From positions 4,526,001 to 4,590,000 of the forward strand of contig OZ020488.1 of NCBI GenBank assembly GCA_963971405.1: a stretch of DNA of 64,000 nucleotides, in the 5' to 3' direction. The translations under genes and the position numbers were made by a program. The DNA comes from Psococerastis gibbosa. Lineage: Eukaryota; Arthropoda; Insecta; Psocodea; Psocidae. The notes under the pieces were generated by a model. It ran no database searches and was not told the origin of the DNA. It was given only the letters and a program-made list of their open reading frames with translations. Of this stretch, positions 22,739-34,432 are shown piece by piece. The stretch's first letter is position 1; the number at the start of each line of letters is the position of its first letter.

Positions 22739-22978
22739 AGGAGAAGCTATATTAATACAAATGGATAAATAGTTACGGTAATAAAAAGATTACATGATAT
22801 ATTTTCTGATATATGGATTTGAGTGAATTGATTAGCATCGGAAAAAGAACATTGCTGCTTTGTATTGGGGTGAGTGGGAGGTGAGAGCTTTAATAATAAA
22901 TGGAAGTCTGATCTGAGGATTTCTTGTAGGGTAGTTATGAAACAACTGATGTTGGTCAACTCTTATTTTTAAGATCAT

Positions 22979-23560
22979 TTACTGGTTTGAGTATACTTGC
23001 TTTGCTTTATAGATATCGAAAAGAGTCGGAACATTGAGAAGTTTGTATAGTGAGACTGCCGAGAAGTAGTAACGTTTATTGAAGGACACTCTGAGGATAT
23101 TATTTAGCGCTACATTAATTGTATTCAAACTAGTATCATACGTTCCTCCCCAAGCAGCTAGTGCATATTGGACCATTGATTTGGCCAAGGCATAAAAAAT
23201 CATACGTATTACATCCTTGTTTGCAATGTTTCTTAGTCTTCTAAATACATATAGAAATTTCTTAAGCCTATACACAGTCGCATTTAATATGATCTTCCCA
23301 GCTCATTCTGAAATCAATTGTGACACCAAGATATTAACAACTATTGACTCTACTCAATGGTACACAGGTACAGGATGATTCATTGCAGTGCTGATCATGT
23401 AACAGAATACTTAAAGCTTCATAAGGTTGACCCTGTACATTACAGCTATATAATTAGTTTTATCAGTAATGAGAGAAAGTTTATTGTGATTCAGCCATAG
23501 CTTTTCAAAGTTTAAGTTCAACTATTTAGGATCAATTTTACGATGGAGGCCCTGTATATC
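22979..23560 (-). pseudogene. Non-LTR retrotransposon reverse transcriptase, C-terminal fragment
   Basis: On the minus strand, 22979-23275 reads FLYVFRRLRNIANKDVIRMI, then ALAKSMVQYALAAWGGTYD, then LYKLLNVPTLFDIYKAKQVY. The 'R.LR...........Y.AL..S...Y....WG' pattern is typical of the region after the RT domain in CR1/Jockey-like elements. Further RT-like sequence (LWLNHNKLSLITDKTNYI) continues in another frame up to about 23560. The catalytic core is missing. Confidence 0.65.
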
Positions 23561-24512
23561 AGGAACACTTCATGTTTGCTCTTGGGTTTTGCGACAAACT
23601 CTAATTGTTAAGCAGAATACAACATGCAGGAGTTCTAGAGAGAAGAGAACATGCCCAACCCTTGTATAATCAATTACAAATTCCGTCAGTTTACCATTCC
23701 TATATCTGGGAAATGTTAAAATTGGTCCACAATAATAAAATTTGCCTACCACCAGCCTCCGTTAAATATGACAACACAAGAACACAAGTGGGTTTCTTAG
23801 ACAAAGTTAATTTCTTAACGATTATTTGGGTTTTACTAATTCGGGTTTTTATAACAAGTTTTTCTAAAACTCTAAGTTTTTGCTATTTTTTGTTTAACAA
23901 GATCAGTACAGAACATTAGTTATTTCCCAAACATCACCAAAAGCCGCACCACTTTCTCGCCTGTTTTCTTGTCAACGAAAATTATAAATGCTCTCCCCAC
24001 TCATATTACAGATTTACTAAGAAAAAAAGATTTTTTTACTATCAACAAAGAACTGGCTCAATAATTCGGAAATAACATTTCTTAAATCACTATTAAATTA
24101 ATAAATCGGTATACCAAAGTAAAAAATTAATAAGTACTAAATTACTATATAAGTAAGTATGTAAAAGAACTTATTATGATGTGATTCAAAGGCCTGGTTC
24201 CCCCACGTGCACATGTATTGCATATACCTATACGTGGTGTGGAATGTGTTTTTTTTGACAATTTCTATTCTTACTGGTTTAATATAATTTACTTTACTTT
24301 ACTTTACTTACTATCAAATTGTCTTAGAAAATTTGTGAAGGAAATTTGTTGTCTACGAGATTGCAGTTTGAAATTTACTACTTGTGAATTGCTAGAATAT
24401 GAAAATTATATAATAATAAAATGCATTCAGGACTTAACATCTCAAATCCTGACATGAGAGCACAAGAAAGCACTTTACGGTAAGCTACTCACTGGTTCCG
24501 TCTATATCTGTA

Positions 24513-24690
24513 AGGACATGTATAGCAGTGGCACAGGCTCTGACTTGGTTGTTGGTTCTAGTCCCAGACATGCTACATTTTCTGGCCATGATTCGGACGG
24601 CACGTATAGCAGGTGGCCCCGGACATTCCTAGTTGAGTGCAAGGAGGGCTTAGTATTAGAACAAAAAGTCATTATTTATTTATTTATATC
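24513..24690 (+). repeat. tRNA-derived SINE, degenerate copy
   Basis: Starts 'aggacatgtatagcagtgg', keeps a weak B-box (ggttctagtcc) and the body 'acattttctggccatg', and ends near a TTTA tail. An internal deletion removes the anticodon-like part. Confidence 0.6.
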
Positions 24691-25825
24691 TCAAAGAATT
24701 CTTCTCATATGCCGAATTCATAGTGAGGTTGCTAATCATCTTCTTAATTAAATTAAATTTGTCGACTGCCAGCGTGTGAAACTCCGACATTGACTTGCCT
24801 CTCATCTCGGCTATCTGTTCAATTTTCTCTGCAGTTGTTCTAAGGCTGCCGGTCGGTGTTTCCTCCTGTGGTCTCGCCCCTGCCAGCCAGTGGCGTAACC
24901 AAGGGGTAAATTGAGCAAAACAGCAAATTTTTCAGATATTTATTCGAAAAAATTCGCTGGGGAGACCCCGGTCCCCCTGTTTCCAGTTTTGTTAATAATG
25001 TTATCGTCTGCAAAATCAAGATTTTTTTGCCGACAAATTTCAGGCCTTTCTTTGAAAAAACATTCCCCGCGGTAGCCCCCGGGCTCCCCTTGTTAGCTGT
25101 AATAGCTGTAATTTTCTTCACATGTAAAATATGAACATAACTGCTAACCCCCGGGCCCCCCTTCGGCCCCCCGACCCCTCGGGTGGGGAAATTAAGATCA
25201 TGCCCCTAATGAGAAGGCGCGTACGAGTACGTCCATGAGGACGGCTTTCCTATTTTTCTAATATTTTACGAAAGGACGGTGGGGGGGGGCGCCAAATAAA
25301 ACACCCCCCTATTCGAAAACGGGCAAACTTTATGTATTGATGTTGCATGAAAACTGGACCCCCCAAAAAAAATTCTGGCTACGCCACTGCTGCCAGCCTC
25401 CTAGTGATTCTTTGCTCTTCCATTGTGTGAACGTGGCCGAACCATTGTAGCTGTCCCGTTCCATTGATATTCATCAAGGATAGGTTCTTATTTTCTTCTT
25501 TTGCTTTCATAGTGCCGCGTGTGTGTAGGGGTTACCACTTCTTGCTCCACCCATTCGATCGCCCTCTTCTCGACTTATTGTTCGATTCTTACTTCAAGGT
25601 TTTATCCTAGGTCTGCCAATTTGTCTCCTTCCATGTAAAAACTGGATCTTCGTCTTATAATCCTCGGGTTCTCTCTCACTTTTGAGTCTGGAATCGAACG
25701 TTCTTGTAGCCTTGCTCCTTCACTATTTAATATCCACTGACGTTTTGAGTTAGGTGACCATCTTCCCTCATTTTACTTGTATTCTTGTACTTATTTGGTT
25801 AGTACTAATTCCTCTTCTGTTGCAG

Positions 25826-26028
25826 GACCTGGAAAAAAGTTAAATGTGTGGGAGCACTTTGTAAAAAATACAAGCAATGACATTGCCACTTGCACGCGTT
25901 GTGGAACCAGTCTGCGCCATTTAAAAGGGGGTTGTACTACACCCCTCATAAGGCGATATGCCAATTTCATCTTTTATTGTTTTGTGCTGTATGGGAATTT
26001 GGCAGCGGCCACAGTGTCGGTTGTATGA
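25826..26028 (+). pseudogene. Truncated BED exon (first of the single-exon array)
   Basis: Acceptor cttctgttgcag, phase 1 entry (Gly). The first half of a BED finger is present: NVWEHFVKNTSNDIAT, C-x2-C (CTRC), then GCTTPLIRR. Where the first zinc-ligand His should be there is Tyr (RRYANFIF), and homology stops. The following sequence, about 25960-26290, looks unrelated and may be inserted DNA. The open frame continues to TGA at 26026. Without the H-x4-H pair it cannot form a BED finger. It is either a dead exon or the exon was cut by an insertion. Confidence 0.6.
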
Positions 26029-26681
26029 AGAAAAATGCCTAATATACCATATTTATTATATCGGATAACCTGTTGTTCTCTGTGGTGTCTTCCTTATCTC
26101 TCAAGGTTGGGAGCTCTCTATATTGTTGGTTTGATGCCCCATTACTCACGCCCTTTACTTTCTATCGTCCCTGAGCTACCGATGCACCGGCTGAGGCCAC
26201 CCTTGTTAAGGTTGAGTTGGATGGAGATGGATCGCGGAGTTTTCCGGTTTTGTGTGTTGCCTGATGGTACTGAGATTCTATCTTTCCCTTAGTTTAACCT
26301 TACAGTGCATTGAACTCATTCAATTTCCTATACAGACCCCGCTTCAACGTTTAATTGCAAAATTCGAAATACATTTAACATATCAAACATGCAACGGTGT
26401 AAGGGTTTGAGATCGAGAAAGTGACATCGCTGCACTGCACTGCATTAACAATACACCGAATAAACGCACAGGAGCTGGCCAAGTTTCGCGTGTTCGTAGT
26501 CTAACAATGAACTTGGCCTGATTTCCTCTCATACTGAACTTGGTCAACTTTTATATCTGACAACACAAAAATTGTAAAGCAGAGGATTGCACGGAGTGTT
26601 TTGGTTGGGATTTAAGATTTAACATGACAAAGACAAAGAGAATCCTCAGTTTATTTAACCGTCGATAAAATTCTCTTACAG

Positions 26682-26881
26682 CCAGGAGATCAGTGGCATG
26701 GAATTATTTCTTGAGATGTACCGAAAATGCCAAATTTGCAGTATGTCAGATGTGTTACAGTAGAATCAAGGTAGAAGGTGGCAGCACGTCGGGACTACGG
26801 CGACATCTCATAAGCAAGCACCCGATGGATTGTATTTCTCTGCTGCATACAGAACATCATCGGTCGAAATCTTTTGAATAA
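26682..26881 (+). CDS. BED finger terminal exon
   Basis: Acceptor attctcttacag, phase 1 (G|CC would give Ala). BED finger: SVAWNYFLRCTENAKFAV, CQMC, 16 residues, H-x4-H (HLISKH). A 25-residue His-containing tail ends FE and TAA. It belongs with 27506 and 30665 in a group sharing 'STSGLR-HL'. No donor is apparent, so it is probably a 3' terminal exon. No AATAAA was seen close by. The start is set by the acceptor, not by the internal GTG. Confidence 0.78.
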
Positions 26882-27505
26882 TTACTTCTGTACCCCGGTT
26901 CGAAGGACCAATTTTTCTTTTAGCAAATATTGATGTCAATGGTAGTCATGCCTAATTTTTTCATGAACGTGAACCCTACAGATTCTGTTAGCATGCTGCG
27001 TACATATGGTCATTTGTGTGAAGGACCAATTTTTCTTTGAGGAAATATTGATGTCAATGGGAACCATACCTGGTATTTTCACGAAAATGGACCCTATGTA
27101 TTGCGCTTGCATGTTACTTGCATATGGTCCAAATTTTTAGGATAATTTTCTTTCCGCCCCAGTTCGAAGTTCGAAGAATGCGTTTTAACAATTCTACCAT
27201 TCGAAAAACAATTTATCAGTAAACTTAGATTTCATCTGTCCCAATTTTCAAAACCAACAGACCACAAATCTTATAGTAATTAATTATGTTACAACCCCGG
27301 TTTCAACAGAGTGATAAACCTACTATACATGTTTTTTATTGAGTAAAAATAAAATAACATTAGTATAGTTATTTAGTATAAGTAGTATTAAAGGGGGGTC
27401 CAGTATGGGAAAAACCCGTTGGGCCCCCGCTACTGTATTGTATTCTCACTTTACATATAAATTTGAAAAAAAGTGACCGAAATTAATTTTTTTCTATGTT
27501 GACAG

Positions 27506-27714
27506 GATTCCCGCGGATGAACGCGTCATTTGTATGGGGTTATTTTATCAGGGACCGTCCAAAACAGATAGCGGAGTGTGTTATTTGCAAAGCTGTAGTC
27601 AAGACGAAATATAGTAGTACATCTGGCCTAAGAAATCATCTTAAATACAAGCATAGTGATGTGCTCGCTTCAGATTTTACAGTACAGCATGAAAACTGGA
27701 ATTCTCAACAATAG
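27506..27714 (+). CDS. BED finger terminal exon
   Basis: Acceptor ttctatgttgacag, phase 1 (G|GA gives Gly). BED finger: SFVWGYFIRDRPKQIAE, CVIC, 16 residues, HLKYKH. The tail is SDVLASDFTVQHENWNSQQ and TAG. It closely resembles 30665 (IRD, QIA, VVK, YSST). Its last 70 coding bases are the seed of the 98-bp tandem array that begins inside the exon and continues to about 28440. Confidence 0.8.
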
Positions 27715-28440
27715 TCCATTTTGGTCTTTGAAATCACCACTTATTCAAGCATAGTGATGTGCTCGCTGCAGATTTTACAGTACAGCATTAAAACTGGAAC
27801 TCCCAACAAGGGTCAATTCTGGTCTTTGAAATCATCACACATTCAAGTATAGTGGTGTGCTCGCTTCTAATTTTACACTACATCATGAAAACAGGATTTC
27901 TCAACAATAGTCCATTTTGGTCTTTCAAATCATTACCAATTCAAGCTTAGTGATGTGCACGCTTGAGATTTTACAGTACAGCATTAAAACTGGAATTCTC
28001 AACAAGGGTCAATTCTGGTCTTTGAAATCATCACACATTCAAGCATAGTGGTGTGCTCGCTTCAAATTTTACACTACATCACGAAAACAGGATTTCTCAA
28101 CAATAGTCCATTCTGGTCTTTGAAATCATTACCAATTCAAGCTTAGTGATGTGCACGCTTGAGATTTTACAGTACAGCATTAAAACTGGAATTCTCAACA
28201 AGGGTCAATAATGGTCTTTGAAATCATCACACATTCAAGCATAGTGGTGTGCTCGCTTCAAATTTTACACTACATCACGAAAACAGGATTTCTCAACAAT
28301 AGTCCATTCTGGTCTTTGAAATCATTACCAATTCAAGCTTAGTGATGTGCACGCTTCAGATTTTACAGTACAGCATGAAAACTGGAATTCTCAACAATAG
28401 TGCATCCAATTCAAGAAAACACCTTAAAAACGTTCATAGC
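27620..28440 (+). repeat. 98-bp tandem array derived from a BED exon tail
   Basis: Eight units with the marker gtg(a/g)tgtgc(t/a)cgc at 27656, 27754, 27853, 27950, 28048, 28146, 28244 and 28342, a spacing of 97-99. From unit three, two variants alternate (gtggtgtgctcgc and gtgatgtgcacgc), giving a 196-bp higher-order repeat. The first unit is the coding end of the exon at 27506. The array closes with a decayed finger end (RKHLKNVHSN, then TAG) at about 28415-28447. Confidence 0.85.
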
Positions 28441-28869
28441 AATTAGCTGACCTATGATTGGTGCAATATGAAATGTTTGTTTAAAAGTATTATTAATGTA
28501 TATTTTTAATACATTTTATAACATAAAAATTGAGAATTTTAATTTTTAATCACAATAACTTACTAAAGGTTCCGCACGTATATACCTGTCTTCTAACAGG
28601 AACTGAAAAAATCCTTGCGCTTGGAAACCCCTTCTAATGTCGTAGTAGGGGGTTAATTTAATAATGTTTCATGTCTTTCACTTCGCTCTTGAGTTAAAGT
28701 TCTAAGTTCTTTAAAATAATGACTGCATTAGGAATGCAGAATATTACTAGAGAAAAAGACAAATTATACGTTGACGTCTCACTACTAGAAGGAGCTTCCA
28801 AGCAGCACAGACATTCTCAGTTCAGTAACCAGGCTTACGGCCTTACCATGTTGAATCCATGAGAGCAGA

Positions 28870-29200
28870 GCATGTTTCAAACTGCGGCAAACTTGGTAGT
28901 GTGCACAGCGTTGGCAGGGGAACATGCCACATGGTGGGACATGATAACGTGCTGTGACTATACCTACGTGCGTGTCGACTCCTGCTCACCTCCGATTTAA
29001 TAGTGTGACTTTACCATATTCCCCAAGTGGTTCGGAATCCACTATAATCTGGAGGTCCACCCTGTCAGTCAACTCCCCTTTCACCGAGGTGAAAGAGTCT
29101 GCCCGTAGGGTGCCCCAAGTTAACAAACACTCACTCCCCCCGCCAGGTTGACAGGGTTGCTTAAAGCAGAAATGCTGAAAGCAGGCGTTGGAAACAACAA
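28870..29200 (+). repeat. Dispersed ~300-bp repeat family R, copy 1
   Basis: Shares 'gttggcaggggaacat', 'ccactataatctggaggtcc' and 'tttcagcatttctgct' (mirrored) with reverse copies at about 41390-41700 and 62690-62985, and a short piece at 56025-56085. No coding content. Family unassigned. Confidence 0.7.
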
Positions 29201-29363
29201 CAATACAGTTTAGTGACCAGGGTGGATCTTCTTAGAATTACACCTCATAACACTAATTAAAAGACGTGAATTTTAATAGCCGGAAATGATAGCAGAGTGC
29301 GTAAATTGACTAAATTTACCTTACCCAGTGAAGATGCATTGGCGTGCTCGACAATGTTGCGTG

Positions 29364-29700
29364 TCCAGCGCTCTTCGATGACAGTCACGGTCGTAAAAAT
29401 GTATTACCGTAGCCTTGGTCTTCTTAATACCCTTCTCGTGCCCTGAGATATCGTTTTGCAGAAATTAAACGTACCCCCTAGGTACAGTGCGGGGCGGCAG
29501 TCCGCACGGTCCAGCACCCTTCGATGACAGCCACGGTCGTAAAAATGTATTAGGTCTAGCCATCGTAAACTTTGTATTCTTAATACCCTTCTCGTGCCCT
29601 GAGATGTCGTTTTGCAGAAATTATACTTACCCCCCAGCTACAGCGTGGGGTGCCGGTCCACACGGTCCAGCGCCTTCCAGTACCGGTCACGGTGGCTGAA
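29364..29700 (+). repeat. Three-unit tandem repeat, ~150 bp
   Basis: 'ccagc(g/a)c.cttc' followed by 'gtcacggt' or 'gccacggt' recurs at about 29365, 29511 and 29667. Shared 'cccttctcgtgccctgagat' and 'cgttttgcagaaatta' sections lie between. No protein recognised. Confidence 0.6.
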
Positions 29701-29759
29701 ATCTATTAGATCTTTCTTGACGTCTAGTAGCCATCGTAACCTTGGTTTTTCTACCCTTC

Positions 29760-30664
29760 TTCTGCCACGGCCATAGTAAAAAATCTGGCCTAGATGATCA
29801 AACAGTAGAATTCGGGCGGATGGTCTGTGATACGAATTTTCAGAAAGACGGCGGCAAAAGGTATGGACGAACCACCGCGTATTAGCCCGGATTCTGCTGT
29901 TTCATGATCTAGCCTAGTGTGCTTGCAAAGAGACGTTAAGCATTGCGACAGTCATACACCGCTGTCCGTAGTGTTGAATGTTCATATATCAACTTCCAAG
30001 TACTTTCTTTCCCTCTTACTACCTTACTGACCCAACTCAAGACCAAATGTTTTAGCCCTTACACTTCCCTTCTCTTTCTTCTATTTGCTTCCTTACATTA
30101 CTTTTTCTTGTCCAAGTGAACGTCCCAGAATCGGGTCAAGTTCTGGCCCCATCTCGCCCTGTTGGTGTCTTCTATTTGCTAAGCAGTGTGTGCATCTCCT
30201 TGTTGTCTCCTCGCATCTACGCTAGTTGCACGCTACGGGCAATAACAATGTAATGAAAATATGTACGCTAAATGCAATTTGCACTAATTGCTAATAGGGT
30301 GAAGTATGCCAGGAGAGCCTTGCCTTCTCGCCATCTGGCATGCGTTAGATGTGCTTTCTTGGCCAAAATTGTAAGCAATTAGCTAAAAGTAGCCTATAGC
30401 TAAATATTCATGCAGACTAAAACAAAAATCAGTATTTTCCTTTTTCTTTTCTTCTTTACTTTCTCCCTACTTTTGGATGTAGGTATGTAGGTACCGATTA
30501 GGGTTAGAGACGTTGTGCAGACCTGGGACTGGCGGAAAATGTATCGCTTATATTGAGACTCGAACCTTGATCGGCTGGTTCACTGCCCAGTTCTGTACCA
30601 ACTAAACTACACCCATGTGTACTGTAATACCTTACCCACATTGTTTTTTTATTTATTTTTACAG
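29760..30664. other. Spacer before the next BED exon
   Basis: No exon or named repeat seen. The last 25 bases are the T-rich acceptor stretch of the exon at 30665. Confidence 0.4.
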
Positions 30665-30909
30665 GTTTTTCAAATGCGAGGCTCAACACGTCTCTAGTAT
30701 GGAAATATTTTATACGGGACAAGGCAAACCAAATAGCCCATTGCATTCTCTGTCAGACAGTGGTGAAAATGAAGTACTATAGTACAACAGGACTGAGGCG
30801 ACATCTGAAGAGGAAACATGTGGAAGTATATGAAGAGTTGGAAACTGATGTAGTCACTGTTTTCAAGGAAAGTTTGGAAGGGGAAGAACTGACGCCCTTG
30901 GATCAATAG
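30665..30909 (+). CDS. BED finger terminal exon with acidic tail
   Basis: Acceptor tttatttttacag, phase 1 (G|GT gives Gly). The frame is open for 80 codons without an in-frame ATG upstream of the finger. BED finger: SLVWKYFIRDKANQIAH, CILC, 16 residues, H-x4-H (HLKRKH). An acidic tail of about 34 residues (YEELETDV, ESLEGEELTPLDQ) ends with TAG. It is most similar to 27506 and probably arose with it by duplication. A candidate AATAAA lies at 31530-31535. Confidence 0.82.
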
Positions 30910-32292
30910 TGTCCGAATTATGGAAGAAAATAGACAATTCAAAGCAAAGCGTGCTGCTGGGACGTCGGCTTCACCGCAGAAAGGACGAATTAGAAACCGA
31001 ACTTCGCGAGTTAGGAGTCCGTAGATAGTGGAGCGTCGTTTAAATCGAGGAGTGTTGTGCGTTGTCGAGGAGGCCAAAGCAAATCAAGTAGAGCCGAAAG
31101 AAGACGAATTAGGGTCAGACCGAATAACTAACACGGTATGATATAAGACCAAGTGCTCCCTGTCTACGAACTGATCCCAGTTCTTCTGTCAGTGAAAACG
31201 GCGCGCCTAAAGATCGAAAGCAGGCACAAGACTTCCAATTCCATCCCTCCAGCACGGCAAATGGCGGGTTTGGGGCGGTCAACTCATAGAGGGGTCACAG
31301 ACGAACAAGCCTCTACAACTCCAGGACCTATCCGGCTATCATTCCACATGGCTGGAATGGTGTTAGAGGTACCCGCTGCATTTTGGGTCATGTCTTACTA
31401 CTGTGCATTCATTATTACTATTAAGTATTCTGAGAAAATCACAAAAAGCCTGAGACAACGCAAAGGCTATTTGACGTCTTATCGTTTGTTCGTTTTATTG
31501 TTTTATTGTTTGTGGGATAAATGAGGATAAATAAAGATTCTTAAAAATATGTAAAGACTCTTTTTTTATTAATAGGGTTCGTTCTTTTCGATTCCTGTTC
31601 CGACAAAATTTAATATGAGAAACAGTGTTGGACTGGAAACACGTGTTTAACATATTGGTTAAAGGATAATCAGACACTCCCAGTTTTTTTAAAAAATAAA
31701 GTCCTATTTCACAGAAAATATCATAGAGCCATAAATGAGGTGTCTAAAGTAAAAGAAATGTTCCTCTACATTTATATATCTAATTGGTGTTATTATACTA
31801 TATACAGGTATATATGTATTTAGTCCCAGTTTAGTAAGTCCGTTACTTTTTATAAATGAAGTTCATTAACAGCTGGGGCCGAGTGGTAGTGATAGCGATA
31901 CAATGTAAATCAAATTGTAGAGGAACATTTCTTATAATTTGTTACATCTCAATTAGGGCACCACGATCGAATTTCCCGAAAAAAAAAACTTCGTACCAGT
32001 TTATACCCCGGTTGTCTCTTGAAATACTATTACGCAAAGCGGAAGCCATTAGCTCCTTCATGCCACCTATGTTAAGCATGTTTAGGAATGAGTCTTGCAG
32101 TTCTTCTTACCCCAGTGGTCAAATTTACCTTAGTTATACACCAATGTCTGGCGGTGTTGTGGAGTATACCTTACCAAGACTTGTCCTCAGTGGTGGTTTT
32201 CAAAACCTTCCTTCCTAGCCTAACGTAGTGGATATCATCAGAGTTTTTCAGCTCCATCAAATAGCTTATCAGCAGTTTTATTTAATTTTCAG
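30910..32292. other. Spacer or 3' UTR
   Basis: No further exon recognised. Short open frames on both strands show no domain. The AATAAA at 31530-31535 could serve the exon at 30665. Confidence 0.4.
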
Positions 32293-32510
32293 AACCAAAA
32301 TCTGAAGTTTGGCGTTATTTTGTTAAGGACTACCAAAAAAAGAGCGCCGAATGTCAGTTTTGCCATGCGACGCTCAAAATTTGCAGGTCCAGCACAACAA
32401 CGCTAAGAAATCATCTGCTGCGCAAACACCCCGCGCAGGCTATGGAAATGCTGCAGATTGAAACCGAAAAGAAATCGAGGGCTGAAATTGTATGCTCCTT
32501 TTACTCTTAA
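32293..32510 (+). CDS. BED finger terminal exon
   Basis: Acceptor tttaattttcag, phase 1 (G|AA gives Glu); 71 codons, then TAA. BED finger: SEVWRYFVKDYQKKSAE, CQFC, 16 residues, HLLRKH. Next comes PAQAMEMLQIETEKKSRAE, a charged helical tail of a type that recurs in most downstream exons (EEM...EKEKKSR). There is no in-frame ATG before the finger, so it can only be used as a spliced exon. First member of the group 32293, 37170, 40831, 41999. Confidence 0.82.
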
Positions 32511-32519
32511 CATGCTGGC

Positions 32520-32930
32520 AAACGGATAATCTGATCAGAGCTGAGTTGAAAACTGCCGACGTTACTTACAAGCTCAGGGAAAAACGCCTGTCATGGCACG
32601 GGCACATTTAAAGATCAGATATATCTGTCCTTAACGCTGAGGTCCTGAGGAGAGTGGATCCAGAAGCCGAGTTGCTGCTGACAGTTAAGAAATGGAAACT
32701 AACATACATCGGTCATGTGATGAGGAACGAAAAATATCGTCTTTTGCATGTTATAATCCAAGGGAAGATAGAAGGACTGAGGGCTCTCGGCAGAAGAAGA
32801 AGAACCTGATTGAAAAACTGGAGGCAGTGAGGAGTTTGGCAAGAGCACGACTTCCTTCTTCAGAGCAGGAGTCTGCAAGGTCCAAATTGCCATAGCGATC
32901 GCCAATCTTCGAGCTAAGGGGGGGGGGGCT
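32520..32930 (+). pseudogene. Non-LTR retrotransposon tail, relic
   Basis: One frame reads WKLTYIGHVMRNEKYRLLHV, then IIQGKIEGLRALGRRRRT before TGA, the usual 'GHV.R.....L...I..GKIEG.R..GRRR..W' end of arthropod non-LTR element proteins, with stops. Similar end fragments (aaggtccaaattg, catggtgat) occur at about 60130-60200 and, reversed, near 41740-41830. Confidence 0.5.
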
Positions 32931-32970
32931 TATTGGGCTGCAGCACCCCCCCCCCCCCCCCCCCCCCCGC
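32920..32970. repeat. Facing G-run and C-run
   Basis: Ten G (about 32920-32930), 16 bases of spacer, then about 22 C. The two runs are complementary and could pair. Runs of this length are prone to assembly error. Confidence 0.7.
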
Positions 32971-33242
32971 CGATATGAAAAGTTGAGAATTAAATAATTA
33001 AATTCATCTAGTTCGGTAACATGCATATGTCTTCCTCAGTAAATTATAAACTTTCCTGCAGTTAAAATCGTAAAACCTCACTATTTCGCACTTATTTTTT
33101 CAAAAAATTTCCCTCGAGGGAACCTCAGGTCCCCCTGTTTGGAGCAATATGAATATGCATTCCTTTGTAAGCTTTCCTACTGTACAACCCCACTGTTTTG
33201 CGCTTACATTTCCAAAACGTACGGTAACTGCAATTTTTTGCC

Positions 33243-33464
33243 ATGTCGTGGAGCAAGGATTTCTTGTTGGAATTTATTGAGTTACTTCGGGAACACGAGG
33301 TTTTATGGAGAATAGTACACAAGAACTACCATAATCAGATCAAACGAAGTGCATGTTACGAGGTATTACTTAGAAAAATGAAGGAGGTAGAACCCAGTGC
33401 AGACAAAAGTAAAGTGCAAAAGAAAATTAACAACTTGCGTACCGTTTTCCGCAAAGAACTTTGA
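33243..33464 (+). pseudogene. MADF (Myb/SANT-like) domain fragment
   Basis: 73 residues: WSKDFLLEFIELLREHEVLW, then YHNQIKRSACYEVLLRKM and KKINNLRTVFRKEL. This is a nearly complete MADF domain (W...FL..FI.LYR....LW...., R..A...L, ..I..LR..F..EL). A frame change after RKEL ends the frame. In the other frame, a Ser-rich stretch typical of the region after MADF follows. It is flanked upstream by a dispersed repeat, with short inverted motifs near 33545-33650 (cgaacgatcacatcgttcg). It is probably a transposon-borne or retroposed gene fragment, not part of the BED locus. Confidence 0.5.
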
Positions 33465-34432
33465 AAAAAGTGCAGTCTTCTCAAGCATCGGGAAGTAGCA
33501 CTGATAATACTATGACAAATTAATGTTTTTAATGAATGATCAAGAGAATCGAACGATCACATCGTTCGTGGGTGTTCAACGGTCTTCGAAAGATAAATCG
33601 GACGATTTTCCTGACGATCGGTCGAAACGACAAATCGTCCCGTGAATGGTGGGCTTTAATAAGATGATTGTTCGTGTAACACTTGCAGAGTATGCCATAG
33701 TCAACTTACCGTAGTTTTACTATAAAAACTTTGACGGGTTAGAGACCTAATATTATTATATTATTATACTCTTATATACTTATATACTCTTATTATATTA
33801 TTACCCGGAATACCTTACTGGCCGGAATCCTAAGGATGTGTACGTACATCTCTCGCTTGGTCAGTTACGTACTGTATATCTTAAATTGCGCTAAGGGTGC
33901 TCAGAACTAGACCCTAGTCCCCCCTCCCCCTAAACCAATTTTACTCCCCGCTTAGCATGCCATTAACCTACAATAAGCCAACTTAAGTTGTTAATAATCT
34001 GCACCCAAACGATATGCTAAGTTGGTTGATACCTATTCCTGTACTTTCCTTGCGGAATCTAATCGATTATAATTTTTTTTTTTTTTTTTTTAATAACGAA
34101 ATAAACGAGTGATTGCTTTGTGAAAATTAAATAAAAAGTGATCCATAAGTATGGCAGCCATTATATACCTCGTCAATTAGAGTGAGGTGGAGGTCCGCCA
34201 TCTTGAATCTTGTTATAGGATGGTCGTTCATTGTTGATGGTTGTCCTAGAGTTCCAAATATATATTTTTAAATGTTTGGTGGTCCCCTATCCTATGACCA
34301 GCCATTGAAATGTCATGGCAGGTTGCCCCATCTCTCCTAAAAAGAACTCGAGCTTGCCCAATAAACTGTTTTGATGGGAATTGTGTTGTTTTATATTTGA
34401 TTCATCTAACATGTGATACCTTTTTTTTATAG

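Larger units (their letters stand above)
18776..25825. other. Exon-free stretch between the cassettes and the single-exon array
   Basis: Seven kilobases without a recognisable BED exon on either strand. It holds the MITE at 19151, SINEs at 20330 and 24513, C/G-rich 'cccccgggccccc' repeats at about 20690-21010 and 24930-25190, a copy of repeat X at 21897 and a LINE relic at 22979-23560. A TA microsatellite lies at about 19543-19566. Confidence 0.5.

Noticed and set aside
26035-26292. 85-residue open frame rich in Arg and Pro (LMPHYSRPLLSIV)
   Set aside because: No family recognised and it lies in probable inserted DNA after the truncated exon. It is reported only as foreign sequence.
30694-31077. 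127-residue minus-strand open frame
   Set aside because: It overlaps the BED exon at 30665 in antisense. The plus-strand reading has the zinc ligands and acceptor, so this is a shadow.
31153-31524. 123-residue plus-strand open frame
   Set aside because: No domain, no phase-1 acceptor, mixed composition; probably chance or 3' UTR.
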